NCBI GenBank assembly: GCA_014905825.1
Contig: JACGCN010000018.1
Location: forward strand, 62,001 to 126,000
Reading direction: 5' to 3'
DNA from: Lyophyllum atratum
Lineage: Eukaryota; Basidiomycota; Agaricomycetes; Agaricales; Lyophyllaceae
DNA: 64,000 bases
This document shows, one piece after another, positions 11,057 through 21,969 of the stretch (its first letter is position 1; each line of letters opens with the position of its first letter). The position numbers and the translations under genes are program-made. The notes under the pieces are model-generated. The model did no database searches, was not told the DNA's origin, and saw nothing but the letters and a program-made list of their open reading frames with translations.

Positions 11057-11871
11057 CACTGGGTGCAAATGACCATATATTGAGGGGAAAAATCTTGATT
11101 ATATTGTGAAGGTCCTCTTTATATAATACAACCATATTCAGCAGTCATATTGTGTAATTATTTTGAATTTCTTTCCATTTTGACCATATGAAATATAGTG
11201 GACAAATTCATCATATTTTCTGGAAAGAAATTTTGAATACATTCACAATATTTCCAGTGTATAGTTAAGCCATATATTTTGGAAATAGAATATATTTCTT
11301 CTGAATTTTCTCATGACAGATATCATGAAAGTATACATCATATCTTTAGCATAAATTTGGTGGCCAAATGTAAAAAAAGAATCCAATATTTTCACAATTT
11401 AATTGATTAAGAATTCAAAATATATTCAGAATATCTTGCACCTGCTCATCACTTATGCCCCTTTTTGTCAACATTGCTCAAAATGGACTTGAAGTATTGT
11501 GAAATAGGTTTGAAATATCAATCAATCAAATTGTGAAAATGTGGTGAAGATTTTCTAAATTTGGTCACAGAATTTATGCTGAAAATATGAAATATACTTT
11601 CATGATATCTGTCATGAGAAAATCAAGAACAAATGTATTCTATTTCTAAAATATATGGCTTAACTATACACTGGAAATATTGTGAATGTATTCAAAATTT
11701 CTTTCCAGAAAATATGATGAATTTGTCCACTATACTTCATATGGTCAAAATAGAAAGAAATTCAAAATAAATACATAATATGACTGCTCAACATGGTTGT
11801 ATTATATAAAGAGGACCTTCACAATATAATCAAGATTTTTCTCATCAATATATTGTCATTTGCACCCAGTG
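11057..11871. mobile_element. 815-bp AT-rich fold-back (MITE-like) element
   Basis: The two halves are near-perfect inverted repeats. The left end reads CACTGGGTGCAAATGAC and the right end is its reverse complement. Arms of about 280 bp are roughly 95 percent identical by eye and weaker pairing continues to about 380 bp each side, leaving only a short centre near 11450-11495. It is flanked by the direct duplication TAA (11054-11056 and 11872-11874). CACTG ends with a 3-bp duplication fit CACTA-like or PIF/Harbinger-like elements. It has no coding frame and is far more AT-rich than its surroundings. It lies at the point where the copy-1 duplication ends, right after the stop-proximal remnant of a type B F-box gene. 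Confidence 0.85.
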
Positions 11872-12163
11872 TAACCGTGCGCAATGATCCCCTGACAAAC
11901 ACTGGATCTCAAGCTGGGTCTATCAAGGCGATCGTCCAAATCAGTCGCCTCGTCGAATCTGCGCATTACGTTCTAAATGACTGCTAGGACAATCTTAGCC
12001 TGAAGTCGACGCTGTGAGAAGAGCGGGATGAATCGGCAAGTCTCGGGGACTTTCCCTTCCGCAACGCCATGTATACAGGTTCCTAGAACGTGGGGCACTA
12101 CTCTACAAAAGCTCACTGAAATCTACAGATGTCTAAAAGGGCATGGCTATTCCTGGTGTCGGG
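11872..12163. other. spacer, nothing recognised
   Basis: Flank between the fold-back element and the 3' end of the TPR gene. The first bases after the target duplication (CCGTG) still match the type B F-box sequence, then similarity is lost. Confidence 0.4.
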
Positions 12164-15084
12164 TCATGGGTGCGAGTTTCGCAGCGCACCAAGCGCCGCA
12201 TGAGCGCGCATGTGGAGTGCATTCTAGAGAGTGAGAAATCGGACGTCAATAGCCCGTATCAGGATAACGGAAACGGCAGGTACCTCCATGCTGTATCTCC
12301 CCTGTAAATTCGTCAGTACATATCCGAGCACAAGGAGTGAAGCGAGAAGCTTGCCTTACGACCAGACACTCCAACTTCCAATGGCTTTCCTATCAACGAG
12401 CCCAAACTTCAGCTACGTCGCAGACTAAGATTAAGGAAGTCGTACCTGAGATGACGAGCTCCAATTCTGCCCTCGCACCCACTAGGTCACCACGACATGC
12501 CAGAAGCCGACCCAATTCGTAATCTGGGGTTATCATCAGTATCACACAACGCAGTGCAGAAAGCACAATAGCTTACGGGCATAATAAACGAGATAGTGGT
12601 CCAGCTCGACCATCGGTCCATACTCGAACACAGCCCTGAAGGCTTCCTCCGCACCCTCCTCTGCATCACGTGCAGGTATATCGACAATCTGGTCAGCCTC
12701 ATCCAGCACGGCATCGGGGTCCTGTTGATATCATGCCCATGAGCAGGGTAACGAGTCGATGAGACCATAAAAGCAAGACGAACCGGATACGCAATGAATC
12801 GCAAACATACACCCTGGAGGAAACGGACAAGGCACAAGTCGTCCCAGTACTCCCCAGCCCCGCCCTCATACTCGTTCACGACCGTCCTTCCATTCGCAGC
12901 CTTTTTTCCTCTTTTCCCGCCCTTCTCAGACGATGCCGACGGAGGAGAGCCTAGGGACACGGGTGTGGTGGGCGATACAGCCGACGTCGGCGTGACAGAA
13001 GCATCCTTTCCATCACCATGCACCGCGAGCCTAGCAAGTGCGGCACGCACGAGCGGAAGCATCTTCCCCGCGATAACAGCCCGAGGCGCATGCGCGATAG
13101 CCTGGAATAGATACGCAGCCTCTAATGCTGGGAGAAGGAGCCTTCGTTTCTGTAGTGCGAACTTCCGGGCCTTGCGTGCGACGAATTTCTGGGCAGGTTC
13201 GGTCAGGTTATGCGAGGAAAAGGGACGACGAGGAAAGGAAATGGGAGCGTACCTCGAGCGGTATACTTTTGCCAGCAATCGTCTGTCGGAGCCTAGGGAC
13301 GCGTGCCAAGAGCTGAGCAGCCTCTTCCATACGTGCAGCCCTCTTCTTCTTGCCGCTAGGGGAATCGTCGTCGGTGTCCCAGTCTTCCAGGAGGCAGACA
13401 GCGAGGCCGTAGGAATAGATGGCTTTCGACCACTAACGAGGACACATTCAGCCGCCGAGAGAAACGTGGAGAAGAAAGCATGGGACTGACCGTGGCCTCT
13501 TTCTCCAACACACGCCAGCACGCAGCGCTCCCGCCAATCGGCTCATGTGCATCCGTCGCCTCCTCCTTGCAAACGTTCGCCTCCTCCCCGACCTCCCACA
13601 ACGCAAGTCTCGCGGTTGCGATCTCGTAAAAGCTGATGTGGTGGAGATTGCGGTATTGGGTCTGTGCCCGCATGGCTTGGGTGTAGTACGCGACAGCCTG
13701 CTGCGGCTGCGAGCGTTGCAGGGCAAGGCGGCCCGCGCCAAAGAGGAAGAAGACGCCTATGAGGAAGGAGGGTAGATGTTACTTTGGTGCTCGAGACGGA
13801 GAGGGTGGGGACACTGACCATTCGGATATCTCTTTATGTTCCACTCCACGATCTTCTTCGCGACCGATATGTCTACGCCTTCTACCGTGAAGTTTGACAG
13901 CACGAGGTGGAAGACGAGCAGCGCCATATCGGAGAGGACCCTCCTTACTCCTTCGTCTCCTGCGAAAGAGAATTACGGTCAGCCGACTCTAACATAGAGC
14001 GGAAGATGAGCATACGTACCAGTTCCAACGCCAGGCTCCGAGCCTTCCTCGTTCCACCCACCTGCTCGCATCAGCAGGTCCAAGCCGAGGGTTCGGTCGC
14101 CTTTGTAGCCAAAGAGCTCGACGATCGTCGCGAGCTTGCCGGGAATGAGCGAGAGCACGACGTTGCAGAGGCCGTTACCGAGGTACACGCCGGAACGGAA
14201 GTGTGCGTCGACGGAGGGATCTTCTAGCTTGCGAATACTCGGTGGGGCTGATGATGAACTCGAGGCGGAGGTTGAAGTGGAGGTTAGGGTCGAGATGGAA
14301 CTTGAGGCAGAGTTGGAGGACGAGGTCGTTGGGATGGCTGGCAAATCCATGGTCGTACTGGGGGAGGTCGCGACCGAAGGGACGCTTGAGGGCACCGAGT
14401 TGACTGAGGCCGTGTACGCAGTGTCCATATCGTCGATAAAGGTACCCAGCTGACGATAAATACCAACCGCCGTCCGCATATTCAGACTAGCACAGGTATG
14501 CGTAAGCCAAGCAAAAAGAGAAGAAATGGCGATACGCACACTTCTTTGATGAACGCGAGCCAATCTCCCGAATATACTATTCCCAGCAAGACCTTCTCGA
14601 ACATGTTCTCGGCGTAGAGTAGCTCCGCGTGTCGCTCGAGAACCGTCATGCTTTTGATAAAGCCAGATGACGAGGTAAAAATGGAGCCTATCAAGCCAGC
14701 TTTCTTTCGATACTGTGACGCGAGATGTACACCGTGCTTCGCGTGCTCGATAGCAGAGAGCAAGTCCTATATACCAAGTTCGCGTCAGTTCATCTGCCGC
14801 GATGCTAAATAGTAGCTCACCTCGTCGGCATATGACATCAACGCCTTCACACTGCGGATTACACCATCCATGGTCACGAAATATAGCCTCTCCTGATTCG
14901 CATCGCTGGCATGGCAATACTCTTCACTCTCCACCATCTTGGATGCGAGGAAGAGGTCGAGGGCATAGCGAACGCCTGGCAAGTCGTTAAGGGCCTCGTC
15001 TGGGCCATAAGGCGTCTTCACAGCTGGCGCTTCGTGGAATACGGTGGCCCATGATGGTGAAGTGAATGGAGCCTCGGAGGCCAT
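12164..15084 (-). CDS. Iml2/TTC39-family TPR protein (DUF3808)
   Basis: A multi-exon minus-strand gene from ATG 15084 (MASEAPFTSPSW) to TGA 12164-12166. Exons encode in order: ALDLFLASKMVESEEYCHA; DLLSAIEHAKHGVHLASQYRKK; a long exon with VLLGIVYSGDWLAFIKE, a Ser/Thr-rich insert and LIPGKLATIVELFGYKGDR; VEWNIKRYPNG and FFLFGAGRLALQRSQPQQA; RVPRLRQTIAGKSIPLE and KFVARKARKF; and HYELGRLLACRGDLVGA. This order matches the Iml2/TTC39 family of helical TPR proteins, which in yeast acts in lipid-droplet-linked clearance of protein inclusions. The last two short exons (GRYSME, then NALHMRAHAALGALR) complete the family C-terminus, so the gene looks intact. It lies between the two duplicated F-box A copies. 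Confidence 0.8.
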
Positions 15085-15929
15085 TGGTCGCGAAGAGTAG
15101 AGTGGTCCTTAGTTGAGACCTGCACGATGATGGGTGAGGTCATGTTGCGGGCAGAGACGGGATTAGGGCAGAAGCAATGAACGTGTGGCGGTCAGGGACG
15201 ACTTGATAGATTACGTTTCTCGTCCGTCGCGGTCGGCTAAATGATGGAATGAAGCCATAGAAGACTCGGGATGTTGCGATTTCGGACGTACAAGTTTGAA
15301 GATATGAGCCACTCAGCAGGTCTGAAGGAGGAGGATGAGGGTGTTTGTATCACGTCGAACATTTTCCGATTCGCGCTCCGTCTTTCGCCTAGTTAGAACA
15401 TGTGATCGCAAACACTGGCCGTTTCAATTTGGTCCAAAGTCCATGGCGGGCGGATTGCTGAGGCGATCCAAGGAATCATAAGTTCATTGAAGAGGTGCTG
15501 AGCAACGATTATGACTGCTGGAAATAACTGGTGACGAAATACTTGGCATCATCATATTCAGGATTAGCGCCTGTAGCTCCGGCAAGGAGAATGATCCGGA
15601 ATCATCTCTTATGGCGGGCACGGTCGATAGCGACCCGAAGGCAACAGCTGCGTGGACGTTGTTGCGGACACTTTTTTCGCGGTGACCGTACCATATAAGA
15701 AAACCCTGAGATATGTAGAGGAAGCATAGACTGGTCAACTAAATCAAAACAAGGCTCTCGCATCGAAAACATAAGAAGATCCGCATGATGTGTATGTCGA
15801 AGAACATTGTAACGTACCCGGTCAGCCATGTAAACCAGGGTAAGCATTCACTTTATAACGAGCACACCCCTCTCCAGCAGCCGCGGCATCTTGTCATTTG
15901 AAATACCCATGAGATCTCATTCCTCGCAC
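15085..15929. other. 845-bp stretch without a recognised gene
   Basis: Minus-strand open frames at 15847-15602 and 15738-15484 have no recognisable motif and overlap each other. It should contain the promoter of the TPR gene. Confidence 0.45.
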
Positions 15930-17025
15930 CTAAAAACCATGAAACTCGAAATCGAGCTCGCTATGACGCTCGTGAGCCAATAGGGCGTCTATTTCGCGCA
16001 CTTCACATGCCCTCACAACCGGGAGGGGATGCCCGCCAATTCGAATCACCAGCTCACTGAGCCCGTCCGGTAAAGTTTCGATTACCCGAATGACGCAGAC
16101 GCCTGGTTGCAGATCTGGAATGCATTCGAATGCGAGGTTGAGGATGCGTAAGTGCCTCAGTCGGGAAAAGTCAAGGTGACTATCTGAATTGTCGACAGGT
16201 GGTCAGCGTGACTGGTGAACGAGTAAAGGATTACTTACCAAATATAATGAACAGGGAGATCTCTTGAAGGTAGTCAGCTGCGAGGTCCATAATAGCCTGT
16301 ATCAAGAGGCAGGATGGTTTTACGAGGCGTAGTTCGAAGACCTTGAGGCGCGATACAGATAGAGGGCATAGCTGGCGTGGGTTATGGAGAGTTTGTAGGA
16401 TGCGCTCTGCTGCTATTGTAGACGTCGCGACGAGTGATTCGAGATACCCTTGGATCTCGGAGCTCGGCTCCCCATGACCTGAATGAGAGAAGCCTTCATC
16501 GGGAATAGTGACTGATCCACTAGTGGTCAATTTGAGATGCTGGAGATGTGATGATTGAGAGAGGTATGTTATCGGCAAGCCGACGTAACCTAACTTGATC
16601 TTCACACATGACGGATGGGCAATGATGCTGATGAGGGCGGTCTGTAACGATTCATGGAGAGAGTTCCAAGGTTCATCGATGTGATATAGTTCGCCATCTA
16701 TCGAGAGTTTCCGCACATGGGACTGAACCATATGCAATATCCCACAGAGGGTCTTTAGCGATGACCCGCAAAGGTTCTCCTCCACGTGTATTCCCAAAGA
16801 GTGAATGAAAGAGGCCAGGAGAGGATTGTCTAAGAGGATAAGATGGAGGCCTTCATCACGCCCGTCGCGCCTTGGGTCAAGATAAACTGAACGAAAGAGC
16901 CGTCGCTGGCAGAGTACACGGAAAATGCCAGATACACGGCTGCAGGATCGGACTGCTCGACGATCCATGTTCCATAGCACATCGATGACACCATCTAGGA
17001 TGTCTTCAGAAATCGCGAGGGTCAT
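15930..17025 (-). CDS. F-box-like protein, type A copy 2
   Basis: Exons 17025-16239 and 16183-15930, joined by a GTAAGT/TTCAG intron, encode 346 residues. The N-terminal F-box-like segment (SEDILDGVIDVLWNM, RSCSRVSGIFRVLCQRRLF) is followed by leucine-rich strands (LQHLKLTTSGSV, LSVSRLKVFELRLV) and, after the intron, LDFSRLRHLRILNLAFEC and VREIDALLAHER. ATG 17025 aligns with the start of copy A1; an upstream in-frame start would only add an unaligned extension. F-box proteins recruit targets to SCF ubiquitin ligases; the target here is unknown. This is the more complete A copy. Confidence 0.78.
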
Positions 17026-17160
17026 GGCGGCGTTGACAAGGAGTACATACAAGATCAAGCGATGATAATTGTTGGATCATCGACAGTGTTTGGCATTGCG
17101 GTCACGAAAAAATATGTATTTGTTGCCTACCAAGTGATGGCAATGCCCCTTTCAACTAAC
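15930..17160. repeat. segmental duplication, copy 2 (partner 9925-11056)
   Basis: F-box A2, its upstream spacer and the 3' end of F-box B1 correspond to copy 1. In this copy the sequence continues unbroken into B1, showing what the copy-1 block looked like before the fold-back element and the loss of the adjoining B gene. Confidence 0.8.
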
Positions 17161-18287
17161 CGCGGCATCCGTTCGTTCAGAAATCTCCTGCTCCCCTGCC
17201 AGCCTTTCAAGTCGATCACAACACTGCGCAGCACACCTTCATGCCACTTGTCTAGAAGGACCGCCTCAATATCGGGCCATCCTTTCTTCCCGACGCTTAT
17301 CGCAATCTGCCACTCCATCAGGAGATGTAGCTCCACCGTGTGTAGGGGAATAGTGGCCAAAAGGATAGCGATGCAATGGGATGACTGGATGACTCGTATT
17401 TCGATTCGGAGGATGCGGAGGTGAGAAAGTCGGCTGAAGTTCACGGGCCCTCTGGAGAGACCTACGTCGTGTCCAACTAAACATGAAGGAAACGCCGGAG
17501 CAGGAGACGGCTCACCGAGATCTACGATGACAGCTACTTCTTCCAGGTATTCTTCCGAGAGGTGAAAGATCTTCTGAAAGGCGACGGCGCTCCGTTTCGT
17601 GATGATGGCCGCAAATGATCGAAGGCGGGATAGAGATAGAGACGACGCGCGGTCTGTATCCTCTAGGCACTCCACAAGATGCTCCAGGGGTATGGATTCC
17701 GCCGTCAAAGATTCAAGGTATCCCAGCTGTTTCGGTTGGTCGTAAGACGCAGAAGCATCTGAGACATCGCCCATGACAACCGAGTTGTGGCAGGCGAACT
17801 TGAGATGTCGGATGTGGGGGCATACTCGGAGATGTTGGATAGGAAAGCCGACTGAACCTAGGTTGAGGCTTATGCAGGACGGGCTAGAAATAACGCCAAG
17901 GATGGAATCCTGTAACTTTGGATGGATATAACTCCAGACTCCAAGAACGATGTAAGTAATGCTGCGTATGCTGAGTTCTCGGACATGCGCTTTGGTAATA
18001 TCCAGGATCCGACACATAGCCTCTACTGGTGGGCCCAGCGTCTCGTCGACCGTCACATGGATAGAATGAACGTAAGATGTCAGAGTTGGGTTCTTTGACA
18101 GCACATCGTGAAGGCGCTGGTGTCCCGCCGTATATCGCAGGATGAGCATGATGCGATTGAAAAGCAACTGTTGGGAAGGTTTACGGAGAGACGAAGATAC
18201 GAGACTGCATGATTGGAGCGTTCTGGGATCTTGGTGTAGTTTTTCGAGGATTTCTCCGAGGATTTCTTGAGGAAGGACAGGTAGCAT
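17127..18287 (-). CDS. F-box-like protein, type B copy 1
   Basis: A long open frame from ATG 18287 (MLPVLPQEILGEILEKL) encodes 386 residues if unspliced. F-box helices cover residues 3-45 (LQSCSLVSSSLRKPSQQLLF). Leucine-rich strands follow (ISLNLGSVGFPI, LSHLRILRIEIRV), and the end is MPRLVERGIAITW. At the position of the introns of the other paralogues there is a 39-nt GTGAGC...TTTAG segment (17515-17477) with no stop codon and a length divisible by three; reading through or splicing both keep the frame (373 residues if spliced). An apparent earlier start at 18302 is TTG, not ATG. SCF substrate receptor by family; target unknown. Confidence 0.78.
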   Translation of the reverse strand: MLPVLPQEILGEILEKLHQDPRTLQSCSLVSSSLRKPSQQLLFNRIMLILRYTAGHQRLHDVLSKNPTLTSYVHSIHVTVDETLGPPVEAMCRILDITKAHVRELSIRSITYIVLGVWSYIHPKLQDSILGVISSPSCISLNLGSVGFPIQHLRVCPHIRHLKFACHNSVVMGDVSDASASYDQPKQLGYLESLTAESIPLEHLVECLEDTDRASSLSLSRLRSFAAIITKRSAVAFQKIFHLSEEYLEEVAVIVDLGEPSPAPAFPSCLVGHDVGLSRGPVNFSRLSHLRILRIEIRVIQSSHCIAILLATIPLHTVELHLLMEWQIAISVGKKGWPDIEAVLLDKWHEGVLRSVVIDLKGWQGSRRFLNERMPRLVERGIAITW

Positions 18288-18302
18288 TGTGTTCGAAGCC
18301 AA

Positions 18303-18816
18303 GTTGAGGCGGATATTGGGCGGATACGTGTCGTGACTGCAGGTGACGACAATCAGATACTGATAAGATGATCAATTGTGTTTACCATCAACTTCGGTCG
18401 ACAAAGGCTGTAGCCGTCTTTCCCTTTCGGTTGTTATTCGTTGCCTCAACACCACTTCGATTTCTGGTCCCTTATGCTACCGAATCACATAAAAGGAGAT
18501 TCTGGATCACGGTCATTCGGCAGCAGCGTAATTCCTCACCCCTGTCACCCGACACGCAGCTGCGATGCCGGCGTCGCCTTGACCGCCGTGCTCAGTTCTC
18601 CAATGGTATTTACACCATCTAAATTTCTTACACTCTCAATGATGACGGTGCTTCAAATAGAACCCTTTGCAGGTTGTCTTCACACTTGGCTCCGTCACCT
18701 CTGATCGTCAAAGTCATGTTGTACAGCATCACCCCGTCACCATAGTATCACAATACATAAATACTATCCACCCTGGTACTTACGAGAAGCGCTGAAGTGA
18801 TTGGCGGACTTGCGGC
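18303..18816. other. spacer between F-box B copies
   Basis: No coding frame recognised. Parts resemble the sequence upstream of copy B2 (20047-20300), for example CTTTCGGTTGTTATTCGTTGCCTCAACACC here and CTTTCGGTTCTTGTTGAGTCCTTGCCTCAACACC there in outline, so the promoters were duplicated with the genes. Confidence 0.45.
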
Positions 18817-19956
18817 CTACCGAGTGACGGCAATGCCTCTTTCGATTAACCGTGGCATCCGTACGTTTAGGAATGTCCCGCTTCTCTGCCAGCCATGCAA
18901 GTTCATCACGACGCTGCACAGCACACCTTCACGCCATTTGTCTAAAAGGACCGCCTCGATATCGAGCCATCCTTTCTTTCCGACGCTGACCGCAATTTGC
19001 CACTCCATCTTGAGTTCTAGCAACAAGGTGTTTAGGGGAATAGTGGCTAGTGATCTAGCAATACGATGGGCTGGCTGGATGACTCGTAGCTCGATTCGGA
19101 GAACGCGAAGGTGAGATAGGCGGCCGAAGCTTATGGGCTCCTTTGAGAGATCTACATCGCATACGTCTAAACATGGAAGAAACGCCGGGAGAGCAGGAGA
19201 CCGCTTACCTACGTCTACAACGATGTCTACTTCTTCCAAGTATTCTTCCGAGAGGTGAAGGATCATGTCATAGCTAAAGGCGCGCGGCTTCACGAGGGTG
19301 TCGAGGACAAGAAGGGGCGATGGAGATAGAGACGACGCGAGGTCCGGATCCCTCAAGGTTTCCAGAAGATGCTCCAGGGGAAAGGATGCAGCCGACAAAG
19401 ACCCGGGGTATCCATTCTGTCTCGGTGGATCGTAAAATATGAGCGCATCGCCGGAAACATCGCCCTCGGCGACCGATTCGTGGAATACCCGGAGATATTG
19501 GATAGGAAAGCTGAGTGCACCTAGGGTGAGGCCCACACAGGGCGGGCTGGAAATAGTGCTGAGAAGAGAATTCTGTAGATTTGAATGGATAAAGTTCCAA
19601 TACTGGGACGCGACGAAGGTAGTGCCCGAGCTGCCCATGCTCAAGCCTTGCAAGTGTGGTCTAGTGATATCCAGGATTCGGCAAATGGCCTCTGCTGGTG
19701 TGAGCGACATGTCGTCGACCTCCAAATGGATAAAGCGAACGTAAGATGCCAGAATTGGATTCTTTGAGATCACATTGTGAAGACGTTGATTACGCGCCGT
19801 GTATCGTAAAATAAGGAAGATGTGATGAAAAAGCAGCTGTTGGGAAGGCGCACGGAAAGACCAAGAGATGAGGCTGCATGATTGAAGGGTTCTAGGGTCC
19901 CCGCGTAGTCTTCTGATGATGTTTTCGGCGATTTCTTGAGGAACGACAGGTAGCAT
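18817..19956 (-). CDS. F-box-like protein, type B copy 2
   Basis: Open frame from ATG 19956 (MLPVVPQEIAENIIRRL) to the stop after GIAVTR, 379 residues unspliced. It matches copy B1 throughout, including the F-box segment (LQSCSLISWSFRAPSQQLLF) and the C-terminus (KKGWLDIEAVLLDKW). Compared with B1 it lacks roughly nine to ten residues after YLRV, where B1 has an LRR strand (HIRHLKF); the deletion is in frame. The homologous optional intron is here 42 nt (19208-19167, GTAAGC...TTTAG), again divisible by three and free of stops. Tandem with B1 on the same strand. Confidence 0.77.
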   Translation of the reverse strand: MLPVVPQEIAENIIRRLRGDPRTLQSCSLISWSFRAPSQQLLFHHIFLILRYTARNQRLHNVISKNPILASYVRFIHLEVDDMSLTPAEAICRILDITRPHLQGLSMGSSGTTFVASQYWNFIHSNLQNSLLSTISSPPCVGLTLGALSFPIQYLRVFHESVAEGDVSGDALIFYDPPRQNGYPGSLSAASFPLEHLLETLRDPDLASSLSPSPLLVLDTLVKPRAFSYDMILHLSEEYLEEVDIVVDVGKRSPALPAFLPCLDVCDVDLSKEPISFGRLSHLRVLRIELRVIQPAHRIARSLATIPLNTLLLELKMEWQIAVSVGKKGWLDIEAVLLDKWREGVLCSVVMNLHGWQRSGTFLNVRMPRLIERGIAVTR

Positions 19957-21969
19957 CGTCTTCGAAGCCAGTTGAAGCGATATGTTGTCAGGCGACGACA
20001 AACAGACTGAGATAATGATAAGATGATCAATCGTGTTTGGCATCAACCTCGGGCGACAAATTCAAAGTAGTCGCGTACGTTCTCCTTTCGGTTCTTGTTG
20101 AGTCCTTGCCTCAACACCGCTATACGACTTTTAAGTTCTGGCGTCTCATGATATCGAATCACGCACAAGAGATTCGGAATTACGGTTCTTCTGTTCTCGC
20201 CCCCTTATCCGACACACAACCACAATCTCAACGCCAACTTGACAGTCGCGCCTGGTTCACCAACGATATTCAGCCCCCAACATCCTCACACTCTTCAAAG
20301 TGAACTCTTCTTCTGAAGTAGAACGGCCACTTCACATCTTGTCTTCACACTGGGCTCCGTCATCCGATGCTGTCTCGTACAGCATCGACCCGTGACCCTC
20401 ACACGCGGCCAGCGCTCGCACGTAGTCCCGCAGCATCTTCTTCGCAGCAGTGGCTCTCAAGTTAGAGGATATGTCGGCGTCTCCACCACCAATTTCCAGC
20501 AGCCTGTAGCTCGACGACGTATCTGTCGACTGTAGAAGGCAACCCGCACATGTCATCTCCGCCTCAGCGACTCCGACCCAAGGTCCTGTCATACGAGCGG
20601 TTCAGGAGATCAATATTCCTGTAGGAAAAGACCCTCTGACGCTCACTACCACCATTTAGCAGCTGGAAGGACCTCATTCATTACGGATGAGCGGTTCAAG
20701 AGCGGCTGCGTACGGTGTGGGGGAAGGGAAACCGATCTTATGGGTGGGGTCAGTGAAAGGTGCAGGTTCTACGCTTTCCGAGGCGGGTCACCCACGGTCA
20801 TCCATTGTCGCGCCTGTCAAGCCTTGTTCGGGTCTATCCATCGTCACCAGCGGTTCTTACACCGCCCTCATACTGCGTACTTGCATACTCCCCACCGCCG
20901 CCATGTTATTTCCTCCAACCGACGCTACCCACAGCCCATGGCTTCCCGAAGCAGCATCTTCAGCGATACCTTCCCTTATGGATCAAGCCCGTGAAAGGTA
21001 TGTGCCCGACCTTCTTACCATGAGGTCCTCGTCTCACCAACACCTTTGTCCAAGACTTCTTCTCTCTCTGCTCTTCCACGGCGAACCTCGTTCCGTGAAC
21101 AGCGTCAAGGTTTTCGCTCTTTTTCGATGTCGAATACGGGCATGATCCCAGCTTGGACCATCCACCTGAACCTCAGCGCACAGGCATTCGAGTCGCAGCG
21201 ACCAAGGCCAAACTTCTCCTCTGGCCTGCCACGTACTTCCGTCGAATATCTTCACACAGAATCGCCATTCTTCCCTTTTCACTCCTCTCGCACATGCATG
21301 GCGACCCAGGTATCCGTCAGGTACATCTCTTCGACCCCGCCCACCCACCTGTTCCTTCGGCTTTACCAGGCTTTACCATATCCTCCCGTCTCGCTGGGCC
21401 CGTGTCGACGCCGGCTCGCACACACTCACCCCAGGATCGTCAAGGCCGACCTTAACTCACGGCTCGTCAGACATTCGCCTCTGCTCATCGCAGAGACCCG
21501 TCTATGTTGTCTGTATCTCGGTTAGCTGAAACGGGCCTGCACTGGTGGAAGGCGATCGCTGCGGTGGGAAGACGGCTATCGGGGAGCGAAGAAAGGGCAG
21601 CGGCCGGCGTTCGGGCAGTACGCGGAGGAGAGGATGCAGAAAGATGAAGGTATGTGTCTCTCGTTTGACTTCTGCCGACGCGCCTCATTCATATTCATTC
21701 AGCCTTGCTATGCCCTTCTCATCCCTTTCATCCTCAGGCGCAATGTCAGCCACGTCGCTTCACCGACGGCCCGGGACGAAAAAAGAATACTCTACAAGAT
21801 CATGGGAATATTGGGGCGGAAAAGCAGCTTCTGCTGTTGGCAAGGCGAATCTGGGTAGAGTGCTGCTGGGTGGAAGGGCTGTATACATAGGGGAAGGGGT
21901 TGCTGGATAACCACAAGCAGTCTCGAAGTCGGAAAACCTACAGAGTGATCCACTTCCGTCGTGAGAATT
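19957..21969. other. 2-kb stretch without a recognised gene
   Basis: Several overlapping open frames on both strands (for example plus 20687-21145, minus 21348-21034) show no known motif, no consistent introns and similar coding quality on both strands, so none is called. The first 350 bp resemble the upstream region of copy B1. Confidence 0.45.

Noticed and set aside
12794..13489. 231-codon plus-strand frame
   Set aside because: Antisense to well-supported exons of the Iml2/TTC39 gene.
18302..18302. earlier start for F-box B1
   Set aside because: The codon is TTG; copy B2 also lacks an ATG there, and both share ATG at MLPV.
20687..21525. overlapping plus-strand frames of 152 and 159 codons
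   Set aside because: Proline/arginine-rich, no motif, no intron support, and the opposite strand is equally open.
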